From Thermus hydrothermalis (GTDB taxonomy: Bacteria > Deinococcota > Deinococci > Deinococcales > Thermaceae): a stretch of DNA of 64,000 nucleotides. This document shows, in pieces, positions 27,399-36,051 of this stretch (its first letter is position 1; every line of letters starts with the position of its first letter). The stretch covers positions 62,001-126,000 of the forward strand of contig NZ_JAKTNT010000005.1 in the NCBI RefSeq assembly GCF_022760925.1. Reading direction: 5' to 3'. The translations under genes were made by a program, and so were the position numbers. Under the pieces are notes generated by a model, which was not told the origin of the DNA, did no database searches, and saw only the letters and a program-made list of their open reading frames with translations.

Positions 27399-28922
27399 TC
27401 AGGGAGGCCAGGGGAGCTTCATGCGATAAGTTTCACGATTTTGCCAGTACGTGAACCTAATCTCCGCTCCTGGCCAAACCTGCCCCAAAAGCCACAGGTC
27501 CTCCGGCGCCACCCGCACGGGGATGGCGTAGCCCCCTAAGCTCCCCTTGTCCGCCAGAAGGATAAGGGGCCGCCCCGAAGGGGGCACCTGGACCCCGCCC
27601 AAGGGCGTGGCCTTGGAAAGCCCCTCCCCGCCCGGGACCTCGAGGCCCAAAACCTCCACCCCCATGCGGTCCGCCCGGGCCACGCGAAAAGGCCCAGAGA
27701 GGAAGGCCCGGAGGGCCTCCCCGCTCACGTCTGGGCCCGGCCTAAGGCGGAGGCGAAAGGGCTCCGGCAGGGGCCTCTGGGGGAAAGCGCGCCCCGGGCG
27801 AACGGGCCGCACCTCCTTTAGGCCGAGCACGTCCCCCGCCCGCAAGGGGCGGCCCACCCGCCCCCTAAGGTCCGGGGAAACCGAGCCCAGGAAGGGGCGG
27901 GCCTGAAGGCCCCCCGCCACCGCCAGATAGGCCCGCACCCCTTTCCCCTTGGGCACGAAACGGAGCGCCTTGCCCTTCCGCCACAGGAAGCTCTGCCCCG
28001 GCGGGATCTCCTCCCCCTCGAGGAGGCCAACGAAGCCATAGCCGGCAAGGGCGGCCACCAGGTCCCGTAGGGCGGTGAGCACCGGCCCCTTGTAGGCGAA
28101 CTCCAAAAGGGGCGCCCCCTCCCCGTTGCCCACGAGCCGGTTGGCAAGCCTGGCGGAATAGGGGTCCAAAGGCCCCGAGCGGGCGAGGCCCAGGTGCCCC
28201 GCAAGGAACCGGCCCCGGTCCACCAAGAGGTCCAAAAGGCCGGGCTCCTCCACCCGGATGGCGGGTAGGAGGGGCGTCTCGGGCAGGAGCTCCAGGGGCG
28301 CGGGCTCCGGGGGAGGGGTACCCTCCCCTTCCACGAACCGCACCCGGTCGCCAGGGCGGAGGAGGAAGGGCGTTTCCCGCTGGGGATCGTAAACCGCCAC
28401 CAGGGCGGTGCCCAGGAGGTGCCATCCCCCAGGGGAGGGCAAGGGGTAGATGCCCGTCTGGACCCCGGCCATGGCCACGCTGTGGGCCGGCACCCGGGGT
28501 CTAGGGTGCGGGCGGCGGGGAAGGCGCAGGGCCTCGTCCACCGGGGCCAGGAAGGGAAAGCCCGGGGTAAAGCCCAGGGCGTAAACCCGGTAGAGGGGGG
28601 CCTGGTGGCGCCTTTTCACCTCCTCCCGGGAAAGCCCCGTGCGGCTTGCCACCTCCAGGAGGTCCTCCCCGTCGTAGCGCACGGGGATCTCCACCACCCT
28701 CCCCTCCCCTTCCCCCACCGGGGGCAAGGCCTTGAGAAGCCGGAGGAGCTCCCTCCCTAGAAGCCGCTTCGGGTCGTACTCCAGGTAGAGGGTGGCGTAG
28801 GCGGGGACCGCCTCCAAAAGCCCGGGCGGGGCGTTTTCCAGAAGGGCCCGGGCCAGGCCCTGGGCCAGGCGGTTGGCCTCCTCGGAAAGCCCCTCGCCCA
28901 AAACCAGGTAAAGCCCCTCCAC
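27399..28922 (-). CDS. Fused 5-oxoprolinase subunits PxpB-PxpC (KipI-KipA fusion)
   Basis: A 507-residue fusion. Residues about 1-210 are KipI/PxpB (YALGFTPGFPFLAPVDEALR, VAMAGVQTGIYPLPSPGGWH), and about 220-507 are KipA/PxpC (RFLAGHLGLARSGPLDPYSA, YLAVAGGLQARPFLGS). The subunits cooperate with PxpA (YcsF) to open 5-oxoproline with ATP. No PxpA is encoded in the window. A fused form is known from Thermus (recalled). It is followed upstream, after 4 bp, by the MFS exporter gene on the same strand and may be co-transcribed with it. Confidence 0.88.
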   Translation of the reverse strand: MEGLYLVLGEGLSEEANRLAQGLARALLENAPPGLLEAVPAYATLYLEYDPKRLLGRELLRLLKALPPVGEGEGRVVEIPVRYDGEDLLEVASRTGLSREEVKRRHQAPLYRVYALGFTPGFPFLAPVDEALRLPRRPHPRPRVPAHSVAMAGVQTGIYPLPSPGGWHLLGTALVAVYDPQRETPFLLRPGDRVRFVEGEGTPPPEPAPLELLPETPLLPAIRVEEPGLLDLLVDRGRFLAGHLGLARSGPLDPYSARLANRLVGNGEGAPLLEFAYKGPVLTALRDLVAALAGYGFVGLLEGEEIPPGQSFLWRKGKALRFVPKGKGVRAYLAVAGGLQARPFLGSVSPDLRGRVGRPLRAGDVLGLKEVRPVRPGRAFPQRPLPEPFRLRLRPGPDVSGEALRAFLSGPFRVARADRMGVEVLGLEVPGGEGLSKATPLGGVQVPPSGRPLILLADKGSLGGYAIPVRVAPEDLWLLGQVWPGAEIRFTYWQNRETYRMKLPWPP

Positions 28923-28926
28923 CCCT

Positions 28927-30966
28927 CTACTCTAGCGAGGCCTGGGGGATGCGGCCCGCAAGCTCCCGGTTGGGCAGGAAGAGGACCGCCACGAAGGCCA
29001 AGGCCACGAAGCCCGCGCCAAAGAGGAAGATGCGCTTTAGGGCCGCCACGATGCCCTCCATAAGGGCTCCTTTCACCTTGCCCTCCACGGCGGTGAGTTC
29101 CGCCAAAACCTTCTGGGTGGCCTGCCTAAGGGCCTCCTCCTCCGCCCGCTTAAGCCCCTCCAAGACCTGGGCCTTAAGGCGGGCCTCCTCGCCCCTAAGC
29201 CCGGCCTCCACCTGGGCCAGGACCTGGGGCCGCAGGGCGGGGGGTGGCGGGGCGGCGAGAAGCCCCTTAAGGGCCGGGGCCAAGGAGCCCGTCTCCAAAG
29301 CCTTTCGGGCCGCCTCATCCCCCTCCCACGCCCGGGCCAGGAGGTCCAGGGTACCCTTCACGAGGCCCCCCGGGAGGAGAAGCCCCTTGAGCTCGGCGGG
29401 AAGCCTGGAGTCGCGGAGGAGGCTTTCCCGAGCGGCCTCGTCCCCCTCTAGCGCCCTTTCCACCTCCGCCCTAAGCCGGGCAAACCGGGCGGGAAGCCCC
29501 CCAGGCTCCAGGTTCTTCTTGAACGCCTCGGGGAGGAAGGGGTCTTGGGAAAGGGCCTGGTAGGCGGCGGCATCGCCGGCAAGGGCCCGGGGGAGGAGTT
29601 CCTTTAGGCGGGCGAACTCCCGGTCCAGGTCCAAGGCCATCCCCTCCCCCGCCCGGGCCATGGCGGGGGTGCTCCCCCCGGGAAAGGCGGCCTTGAGGTG
29701 GTCCGAAAGGCTTCCCGCCAGGATGGTGCCCAGAAGGGCGATGCCCATGGTGGACCCGATCTGCCGGGTGAACTGCACCATGCTGGTCCCGCTTCCCAGG
29801 CGCTCCCTGGGTAGGTCGCTTTGCGCCACGATGTTTAAGACGCTCTGGGCCGGACCCAACCCCAGGCCCAGAAGGAAGAAGAGGGCGATCACCAGGTAGA
29901 GGGGCGTGCCCACCTCCAAGGCGAAGTGGAGGGTGAGGAAAAGGGCGAAAAGGAAGAGGGCGCTTCCCAAGAGGATGGCCTTGTACCGCCCCAGGCGGGC
30001 CACGAGCTGCCCCCCGCCGATGCTCCCCACCATGACCCCAAGGGTTAGGGGCAGGACCGTGACCCCGCTTTGGCTGGCGGAAACCCCCTTCACCACCTGC
30101 AGGTAGAGGGGCAGGAAGGCCACGGCCCCAAGGAAGGCGGGGCCGTAGAAAAAGGCCGCCAGGGCGGAAAGGGAAAAGGTGGGGATGCGGAAGACGGAGA
30201 GGTCAAAGAGGGGGTAAGGCACGCGAAGCTCGGCGTAGACCCAGGCGAAAAGGCCCAAAAGGGCGCCCGCCAAAAGCCCTAGGATCACCGGGCTCGCCCA
30301 AGGGTACGTGCTCCCGCCCCAGGAGAAGGCGAGCATGAGGGGCACGGTCCAGAGGGCGAGGAGGAAAGCCCCCAGGAGATCAAAGGGCTCCCGGTGAAGG
30401 GGCCTCAGGCGGGGCATATAACGGAGGATGAACCAAAGGGCCACCGCCCCCACGGGCATGTTGATGTAGAAGACCCACCGCCAGGAAAGGTGGTCCGTGA
30501 GAAACCCGCCAAGCCAAGGCCCCACCGCCGAGGAAAGGCCGAAGATGGCCCCAAAGGCCCCCGCAAGCCTTCCCCGCTCCCGAGGCGGGAAGAAGACGGC
30601 GATGGTGGTGAGGGCCAGGGCGAAAAGCGCCCCACCCCCCACCCCCTGGAGGCCGCGGAAGAGGATGAGCTCGGCCATGTTCTGGGAGAGGCCGGAAAGG
30701 GCCGAGCCCAGGAGGAAAAGCCCCACCGCCCAAAGCAGGATGGCCTTGCGGGAGAAAAGCTCCGTGAGGCGGCCAAAGATGGGGGCGGAGACCGTGGAGG
30801 TGAGGAGGTAGCTGGTGGTGACCCAGGCGTAGTACTCCGCCCCTTTTAGCTCGCCCACGATGCGGGGCATGGCCGTGGAAACGATGGTCTGGTCCAAGGC
30901 GGCCAGGAACATCCCAAGAAAGATGCCCAACATGGTGTACCGAACTTCTTGTGGCGTGGGGTTCAT
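28927..30966 (-). CDS. DHA2-family MFS exporter with a large repeated soluble insert
   Basis: A 679-residue drug:proton antiporter of the EmrB/QacA type. The family motif LAALDQTIVSTAMPRI lies in the first helix, then GRLTELFSRK, with motif C-like FGLSSAVGPWLGGFL. About 13 hydrophobic helices precede residue 422. A polar, helical stretch of about 210 residues follows, then a last helix (IFLFGAGFVALAFVAVLFL) and a short tail. The insert contains three tandem units with the pattern RAL-GD-AA...LP--LK--L-PGG. The start overlaps the marR stop (ATGA), so the exporter is probably under MarR control. The exported compound is unknown. Confidence 0.87.
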   Translation of the reverse strand: MNPTPQEVRYTMLGIFLGMFLAALDQTIVSTAMPRIVGELKGAEYYAWVTTSYLLTSTVSAPIFGRLTELFSRKAILLWAVGLFLLGSALSGLSQNMAELILFRGLQGVGGGALFALALTTIAVFFPPRERGRLAGAFGAIFGLSSAVGPWLGGFLTDHLSWRWVFYINMPVGAVALWFILRYMPRLRPLHREPFDLLGAFLLALWTVPLMLAFSWGGSTYPWASPVILGLLAGALLGLFAWVYAELRVPYPLFDLSVFRIPTFSLSALAAFFYGPAFLGAVAFLPLYLQVVKGVSASQSGVTVLPLTLGVMVGSIGGGQLVARLGRYKAILLGSALFLFALFLTLHFALEVGTPLYLVIALFFLLGLGLGPAQSVLNIVAQSDLPRERLGSGTSMVQFTRQIGSTMGIALLGTILAGSLSDHLKAAFPGGSTPAMARAGEGMALDLDREFARLKELLPRALAGDAAAYQALSQDPFLPEAFKKNLEPGGLPARFARLRAEVERALEGDEAARESLLRDSRLPAELKGLLLPGGLVKGTLDLLARAWEGDEAARKALETGSLAPALKGLLAAPPPPALRPQVLAQVEAGLRGEEARLKAQVLEGLKRAEEEALRQATQKVLAELTAVEGKVKGALMEGIVAALKRIFLFGAGFVALAFVAVLFLPNRELAGRIPQASLE

Positions 30967-31358
30967 GCTTCCTCCAGTTTCGCTAAGAGCCTCAAAAGTT
31001 CCTGGACTTCCTCTGGGGAAAGCCGGGAAAGGCGCTTCCGCAGGGCCTCTTCCATGAGGGCCTCCGCTTGGGCCAAGGCCTCTTCCCCCTTGGGGGTTAG
31101 GCGGAAGGCGAAGCGGCGCAGGTCCTTTTCGTCCAGGGCCCGGGCCACGAAGCCTGCGCCCTCCAAGCGGCGGAGCATGTGGCTCACCGTGGGCAGGGGT
31201 AGCCCCATGCGCCGGGCGGCCTCCGTGGGGTGGGGGTGGTGCTTGAGGACGCGCAAGAGCCAGGCCTCGAGGCCCCCAAGCCCCTTAAGACCCCGTTCCG
31301 CCTCCTCGCGGAGGGCCCGCTGCAACCGCCAGATTCGGCCCAGGACCTCAAAGACCAT
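30963..31358 (-). CDS. MarR-family regulator
   Basis: A 131-residue winged-helix regulator. The recognition region is PTEAARRMGLPLPTVSHMLR and the wing DEKDLRRFAFRLTPKGEEAL, with a C-terminal dimerisation helix. It is encoded immediately upstream of the MFS exporter with a 4-bp overlap, the usual arrangement for repressors of an efflux pump. The -10 TAATCT six bases before the ATG suggests a leaderless message, so the regulator probably represses its own operon. Confidence 0.87.
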   Translation of the reverse strand: MVFEVLGRIWRLQRALREEAERGLKGLGGLEAWLLRVLKHHPHPTEAARRMGLPLPTVSHMLRRLEGAGFVARALDEKDLRRFAFRLTPKGEEALAQAEALMEEALRKRLSRLSPEEVQELLRLLAKLEEA

Positions 31359-31364
31359 GGGATG

Positions 31365-31370
31365 AGATTA
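31365..31370 (-). promoter_or_regulatory. -10 element of marR (leaderless)
   Basis: On the minus strand TAATCT is followed by six bases and the ATG of marR. The surrounding AT-rich segment (31367-31392) contrasts with the GC-rich neighbourhood and could hold the MarR operator, but no convincing palindrome was found. Confidence 0.45.
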
Positions 31371-31407
31371 TTTCATAACAAACTATTTGAATGTGAACCA
31401 GGCCACC

Positions 31408-31436
31408 TTGACCCCCAAGAAGGCCAAGGGTAGCTT
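31408..31436 (+). promoter_or_regulatory. Promoter of the AidB-like acyl-CoA dehydrogenase gene
   Basis: A -35 TTGACC (31408-31413) and a -10 TAGCTT (31431-31436) are 17 bp apart. The predicted start near 31443 leaves a leader of about ten bases with a GGAGGA ribosome site, which rules out the upstream in-frame start codons. Confidence 0.65.
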
Positions 31437-31452
31437 GGTGACGGAGGAAACC

Positions 31453-32994
31453 ATGAAAGGCCTCTTCTATAGTCAGGGCGAGGACCATTACGCTTTGGAC
31501 CCGGACCTAAAGGCGATTTTAGACGCCTTCTCTCCGGGCCTGCCCCAGGAAGCGCTTTCCGCCTTCGGCCGGCTCGTGGGGGAGGAGGTTTTGGAGGTGG
31601 CCCACCACGTGGACCAGGACGCCTCCCCTCGCCTTCTCATGCACGACCTGGACGGGAACCGCCTGGACCGGGCCCTCCTCTCCCCGGCGCAAAGGGCGCT
31701 TTTGGAAAAGCTCCGCCCCATGGTCCGCCCCGCCTACGAGGGCAAGGGCTGGCCCCTCCACTACGCCTATGGCTACCTCCTGGCGGACGGGGGGCTTTAC
31801 TGCATCCTCACCATCACCCACCAGGTGGCCTACGCCCTCCATAAATACGCCCCGGAGCACGAGGGGGTGAAGCGGGAACTCCTCTATGGCCAGGCCTACG
31901 GGGCCACCTGGATGACGGAGATCCAGGGAGGAAGCGACCTGGGGGCGAACCGCACCCTGGCCCGGCGGGAAGGAGGCGCCTTCCGCCTCTACCAGGGGGA
32001 CAAGTACTTCGCCTCCGGGGCGGGCCTGGCGGACTACGCCCTGGTCACGGCGAGGCCCGAGGGAGCCCCGGAGGGCCCCAAAGGGCTTGGCCTTTTCCTC
32101 CTGCCCCGGGAGGTGGAAGGGAGGCTCAACTTCCGCGTGCGCCGCTTTAAGGAAAAGCTCGCCACCCGGGCCGTGCCCTCGGGGGAGGTGGAGCTGGAGG
32201 GAAGCCTGGCCTACCCCATCGGCAGGCTGGAGGAGGGCATCTACTACACCCTGGAAAACCTCACGGTGAGCCGCCTGGCCAACGCCGTGGCCGCCATGGG
32301 CATCGCCAAGAAGGCCCACCTGGAGGTCCTCTTCCGCGTGGGGCGCCGAAGCGCCTTTGGCCGGAAGCTGGTGGAGCACGCCTTGGTGCAACGCGACCTC
32401 CTGGAGATGCGCCTGAGGCAGGTGGGGGGCACGGCCCTGGCCTTCTTCGCCGTGGCCGCCTTTGACCGGGCCTGGGAGGAGCGCCCTCCCTACTCGCCCT
32501 CCTACCACTACGCCCGCCTCCTCTCCCACCTGGCCAAGGGGCGCACGGCGGAGCACGGCACCGCCCTCACCGCCCTCGCCATGGAGCTTTTTGGCGGCAT
32601 CGGCTTCCTGGAAGACTACGGGCTTGCCCGTTGGCACCGGGAGGCCCTCATCACCCCCATCTGGGAAGGCCCCGCCAACATCCAGGCCCTGGACATGGCG
32701 GAGGCCATCGCCAAAAAGAAAGCCCACGAGCCCCTCCTGGAGGCGCTAAAGGAAACCCCTGTGGCCCTGGCCCATGCGGAAAAGGCCCTAAAGCGCCTGG
32801 CCGAGGAGGGCCCCTGGTACGCCAAGGAGGCCCTCAGGCGCCTGGCGGACGCCGTGGCCGTCCACGCCCTCTCCCAGGTGGCCAAGGCCCCCTTTCCCGA
32901 GCTCGCCCGGCTCTACGCCCAAGCCTTCCTGGAAGGGGAAGGGATTCCGGCGGGCGCCAGAAGGCCCGCCCTCTACCACCCCTGGGAGGGTTAG
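31453..32994 (+). CDS. Acyl-CoA dehydrogenase, AidB-like
   Basis: A 513-residue flavoprotein, longer than the roughly 380-residue canonical acyl-CoA dehydrogenases. Its pattern (GATWMTEIQGGSDLGANRT, SRLANAVAAMGIAKKAHLEV, LARWHREALITPIWEGPANI) is that of the AidB/isovaleryl-like subgroup. It should oxidise an acyl-CoA with electron transfer to ETF, though AidB members can lack normal dehydrogenase activity. The ATG at 31453 has a GGAGGA ribosome site and a matching promoter. The stop overlaps that of the convergent ATPase gene (TTAG). Confidence 0.85.
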   Translation: MKGLFYSQGEDHYALDPDLKAILDAFSPGLPQEALSAFGRLVGEEVLEVAHHVDQDASPRLLMHDLDGNRLDRALLSPAQRALLEKLRPMVRPAYEGKGWPLHYAYGYLLADGGLYCILTITHQVAYALHKYAPEHEGVKRELLYGQAYGATWMTEIQGGSDLGANRTLARREGGAFRLYQGDKYFASGAGLADYALVTARPEGAPEGPKGLGLFLLPREVEGRLNFRVRRFKEKLATRAVPSGEVELEGSLAYPIGRLEEGIYYTLENLTVSRLANAVAAMGIAKKAHLEVLFRVGRRSAFGRKLVEHALVQRDLLEMRLRQVGGTALAFFAVAAFDRAWEERPPYSPSYHYARLLSHLAKGRTAEHGTALTALAMELFGGIGFLEDYGLARWHREALITPIWEGPANIQALDMAEAIAKKKAHEPLLEALKETPVALAHAEKALKRLAEEGPWYAKEALRRLADAVAVHALSQVAKAPFPELARLYAQAFLEGEGIPAGARRPALYHPWEG

Positions 32995-34646
32995 CGCACC
33001 TCCAGGGCCCGGAGCCGGTTCACCGCCCCGCCGAGCTCCAGGGGGCGGAGCGTGGCGAGCTCCGGGGCCTCCTCCAGGGAGAAGAGGTCCTCCACCTGCA
33101 AAGCCCGCTCCACCAGGACCTTCAGGGGGGTCTTGCCGTCCGCCAGGCGCATGAGGCGCTGGAAGAAGGCGCCGATGGCCCGCACCTGGGCGTTCTCAAA
33201 GAGGTCCAAAGCGGAGAGGTCCACCACCCCCTCCCCGTACACCAGCTCCCGGAGGCCCCGCCCCTTCACCCGGGCCTTCCGCCCCCGCCTCGGGTCAAAG
33301 CTTTCGGGCAAGGGGATCCTGGGGCGCACGGCCAAGGGGTAGCGGGGCTCGCCGAAGGTGCGGCCCGTGGGGTGGGCCTCCGCCACGGCCCGGGCCTCCT
33401 CCGTGGCCTCCCGCGCCCGGTACTCCTCCATGAGGATCACGGTGTCCGCAAGCTCCAGATAGTCCCCCACGCCCCCCACCACCAGGACCAGGCTCACCCC
33501 GAGGGCCTTGAGGTCCGCCACCCGGTCCAGTAGGGGCGTCAGGGTTTCCCGCCGCACCAAGGCCTGCATGCGGGCGTCCCGCACCAGGAGGTTGGTGGCG
33601 CAGGTGTCCTCGTCTAAGAGGAGGAGGCGGGCGCCGAGCTCCAGGGCCTCGAGGATGGCCGCCGCCAGGCTCGTGGAGCCCGAGGCGTCCTCGGTGGAGA
33701 AGAAGGCCGTGTCCTGGCCCAAGGGGAGGTCGTGGACGAAGGGCCTTAGGTCCACGCCCCTCACACTCCTTCCGTCCTCCGACTGGACCCGCGCGGCCGA
33801 AGCCTCCGTCACCACCCACTCCCGCCCGTCCCCGGGCACATGGGGGTAGACCCCGTGGACCAAGGCCTCGAGGAGGGTGGTCTTCCCGTGAAACCCCCCG
33901 CCGGTGATGAGGGTGAGGCCCCGGGGAAGCCCCATGCCCAAGACCTCCCCAGCGTGGGGTACCCGGAAGGCCACCTTGAGGCTTGGCGGGCTTTGGAAGG
34001 GGATGGCCCCCTTGAGGGGCCTCTGGCTCACCCCGCTTTCCCGGGGAAGCACGCTCCCCTCCCCCACGAAGGCCACGAGGCCCCGCTCGGGAAGCCTCTC
34101 CTGGATATGGGCGAAGTCCTCCGCCTGGTGCACGTGGCGGAGAAGCCCCCTTTCGTCCAACTCCAGGAGAAAGCCCCGGAGGTGCTCGGCAAGAGCCCTA
34201 AAAAGCCTCGCCGCCTCCTTGCCCAGGATGCGCCGCCCCTGGGCGGGAAGGCCTAAGCGGAAGCGGAGGAAAAGCCCCTCTTCCCCCAAATGGGCCCCGG
34301 CCCGCTTTAGGACCTTGGGGCTTTCCACCTCCACCCGCACCTCCCCCGAGTGGCCCATGCCGCCAATAGGGGGAAGGGCCCGAAGCCGCTCCTTGAGGCT
34401 TCTCAGGAGAAAATCCTCCACCGCCACCCGCCCCGCCGCCACGCCATAGACCCGGAGGCGGTCCAGGGCCTCTTTGGGGTAGCGCACCTCCAGGACCGAG
34501 GGGCTTGCGAAGGGGTCCCCTTGCACGTGCACGAAGCGCAAGGCGAAGCCTTCCCCTTGCCAGAGGCCCTTCAGGTCCTTGTAAAAGGGGTAGGGCTTAC
34601 CCTCCAGGGAGGCCAGAAGGGAATAGAGGTCCGCAAGCCGCCGCAC
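32991..34646 (-). CDS. ABC-class ATPase domain protein (DUF/PF09818 type)
   Basis: A 551-residue protein of the predicted ABC-class ATPase family. Walker A is GGGFHGKTTLLEAL, the signature-like segment is TEDASGSTSLAAAILEALE, and Walker B is RLLLLDEDTCATNLLVRD. The family spans bacteria, archaea and protists and has one nucleotide-binding domain between an N-terminal and a C-terminal domain. A trypanosome homologue works in RNA editing (recalled), but the bacterial role is unknown. It is 9 bp downstream of the aminotransferase gene on the same strand, so co-transcription is likely. Confidence 0.83.
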   Translation of the reverse strand: MRRLADLYSLLASLEGKPYPFYKDLKGLWQGEGFALRFVHVQGDPFASPSVLEVRYPKEALDRLRVYGVAAGRVAVEDFLLRSLKERLRALPPIGGMGHSGEVRVEVESPKVLKRAGAHLGEEGLFLRFRLGLPAQGRRILGKEAARLFRALAEHLRGFLLELDERGLLRHVHQAEDFAHIQERLPERGLVAFVGEGSVLPRESGVSQRPLKGAIPFQSPPSLKVAFRVPHAGEVLGMGLPRGLTLITGGGFHGKTTLLEALVHGVYPHVPGDGREWVVTEASAARVQSEDGRSVRGVDLRPFVHDLPLGQDTAFFSTEDASGSTSLAAAILEALELGARLLLLDEDTCATNLLVRDARMQALVRRETLTPLLDRVADLKALGVSLVLVVGGVGDYLELADTVILMEEYRAREATEEARAVAEAHPTGRTFGEPRYPLAVRPRIPLPESFDPRRGRKARVKGRGLRELVYGEGVVDLSALDLFENAQVRAIGAFFQRLMRLADGKTPLKVLVERALQVEDLFSLEEAPELATLRPLELGGAVNRLRALEVR

Positions 34647-34655
34647 CCCTAAAGC

Positions 34656-35978
34656 CTACCCCAAGGCCTCCACCTCCACCCGCCTCAGGGCGCGGGAAAG
34701 CCGCTCTACGCCTTCCAAGAACTCCTCCTCCCGGATGGTGAGGGGCGGGGCCACGAGGAGGATGTTGTGCTTGGCAAGAAGGTAGACGCCCTCCTGGAAG
34801 AGGGCCTGGAGGAGCCGTTGCATGGGCGGGCTAAAAGGGGCGTGCCAGGGGGAAAGGGGCGTCTTGGTTTCCCGGTCCCTCACCAGTTCCAGGCCGAAGA
34901 AGGCCCCAAGCCCCCGCACCTCCCCCACCACGGGGTGCCTTTCCTTTAGAGCCAAAAGGGCCTCCCGGAAAAAGCCCTCCAGGGCCAGGGCCCGCTCAAA
35001 GAGGCCCTCCTCCCGGTAGGCCTCCACCGCCGCAAGCCCCGCCGCCACCGCCAGGGGGTGGCCGGCGTAGGTGTGCCCCGTGGGGAGAGGGGTTTCGTCA
35101 AAGCGCTCCGCCAGGCGCTCCCGCACCAGGACGCCGCCTAAAGGCACGTAGGCGGAGGTCACCCCCTTGGCGAAGGTGATGAGGTCGGGGACCACCCCAA
35201 AGCGCTCCGCGGCGAAGGCCGCCCCCACCCGGCCGAAGCCCGTCATCACCTCGTCAAAGACCAGGAGGATGCCGTAGCGGTCGCATAGGGCCCGCACCCC
35301 CTCCAGGTACCCCTCGGGGTAGACGATGACCCCGTTGGAGCCCACCACGGGCTCCAGGAAGAGGGCGGCTACCCGGTAAGGGTCCTCGTGGAGGAGGACC
35401 CTTTCCAGGTGGTCCAAGGCCCTTTGCACCTCCTCCTTGGGGTCATCCGTGTAAAAAGGGCTCCGGTAGGGGTACGGGGCGAAGAAGTGCACCACCCCCG
35501 GGATGCCCGGTTCCGCGGGAAAGCGGCGGTTCTCCCCCGTGAGGCTCGCCGCCCCATGGGTGGCCCCGTGGAAGGAGCGGTAGGCGGCGAGGACCTTAAA
35601 CCGCCCCGTGAGGTGGCGGACGAACTTGAGGGCGTCCTCGTTGGCCTCCGCCCCCGAGGGGGTGAAGAAGACCCTGGCCCCTTCCGGCCACGGGGCGAGG
35701 TCGGAAAGCGCCTTGGCGAGAAGGGCCCGCTTGTCGTGGAAGAGGCTTGGAGCGGCGTAGGCCAGGGTGGCCGCCTGCTCGGCGATGGCCTTCACCACCT
35801 TGGGGTGGCCGTGCCCCAGGTTCACCGCCACGAGCCCGGCGGAGAGGTCCAGGTAGCGGTGGCCCTCCGCATCCCAAAGCCAGACCCCCTCGCCCCGCAC
35901 CACCAAGGGCGGGTTCAGGGAACCCTGGGCCACCCAGGGGGTGAGGACATGCCGTTTGTGAAGGGCCTTAAGGTCCAT
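34656..35978 (-). CDS. Class III (omega) aminotransferase
   Basis: A 440-residue PLP enzyme of fold type I, class III. The family pattern is clear: FTPSGAEANEDALKFVRH, YRSFHGATHGAASLTG, LVFDEVMTGFGRVGAAF and the PLP lysine in ITFAKGVTSAYVPLGG. Close family members include beta-alanine, taurine, putrescine and 4-aminobutyrate transaminases, and the substrate cannot be chosen from sequence alone. The ATG at 35978 follows a TATAAT by eight bases. Confidence 0.87.
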   Translation of the reverse strand: MDLKALHKRHVLTPWVAQGSLNPPLVVRGEGVWLWDAEGHRYLDLSAGLVAVNLGHGHPKVVKAIAEQAATLAYAAPSLFHDKRALLAKALSDLAPWPEGARVFFTPSGAEANEDALKFVRHLTGRFKVLAAYRSFHGATHGAASLTGENRRFPAEPGIPGVVHFFAPYPYRSPFYTDDPKEEVQRALDHLERVLLHEDPYRVAALFLEPVVGSNGVIVYPEGYLEGVRALCDRYGILLVFDEVMTGFGRVGAAFAAERFGVVPDLITFAKGVTSAYVPLGGVLVRERLAERFDETPLPTGHTYAGHPLAVAAGLAAVEAYREEGLFERALALEGFFREALLALKERHPVVGEVRGLGAFFGLELVRDRETKTPLSPWHAPFSPPMQRLLQALFQEGVYLLAKHNILLVAPPLTIREEEFLEGVERLSRALRRVEVEALG

Positions 35979-35986
35979 GTGTGCGG

Positions 35987-35992
35987 ATTATA
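35987..35992 (-). promoter_or_regulatory. -10 element of the aminotransferase gene
   Basis: A consensus TATAAT on the minus strand lies eight bases before the ATG at 35978, which predicts a leader of at most two bases. No -35 is evident. It is divergent from the promoter of the binding-protein gene at 36016-36044. Confidence 0.55.
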
Positions 35993-36015
35993 CCTTAGCG
36001 CCCACGGCAGGGGCG

Positions 36016-36044
36016 TTGCGCTTCTAGTGAGATTGCGTTATCAT
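36016..36044 (+). promoter_or_regulatory. Leaderless promoter of the metal-binding-protein gene
   Basis: A -35 TTGCGC (36016-36021) and a -10 TATCAT (36039-36044) are 17 bp apart; the ATG is seven bases after the -10. The same stretch on the minus strand has a weak TGA...TCA dyad (TGATAACGCAATCTCA), a possible Fur/Zur-type site, but the match is poor. Confidence 0.6.
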
Positions 36045-36051
36045 TCTTGGC

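Noticed and set aside
31367-31392. MarR operator palindrome in the AT-rich spacer
   Set aside because: Only TTCA...TGAA ends match; the inner positions do not pair well enough to support a site.
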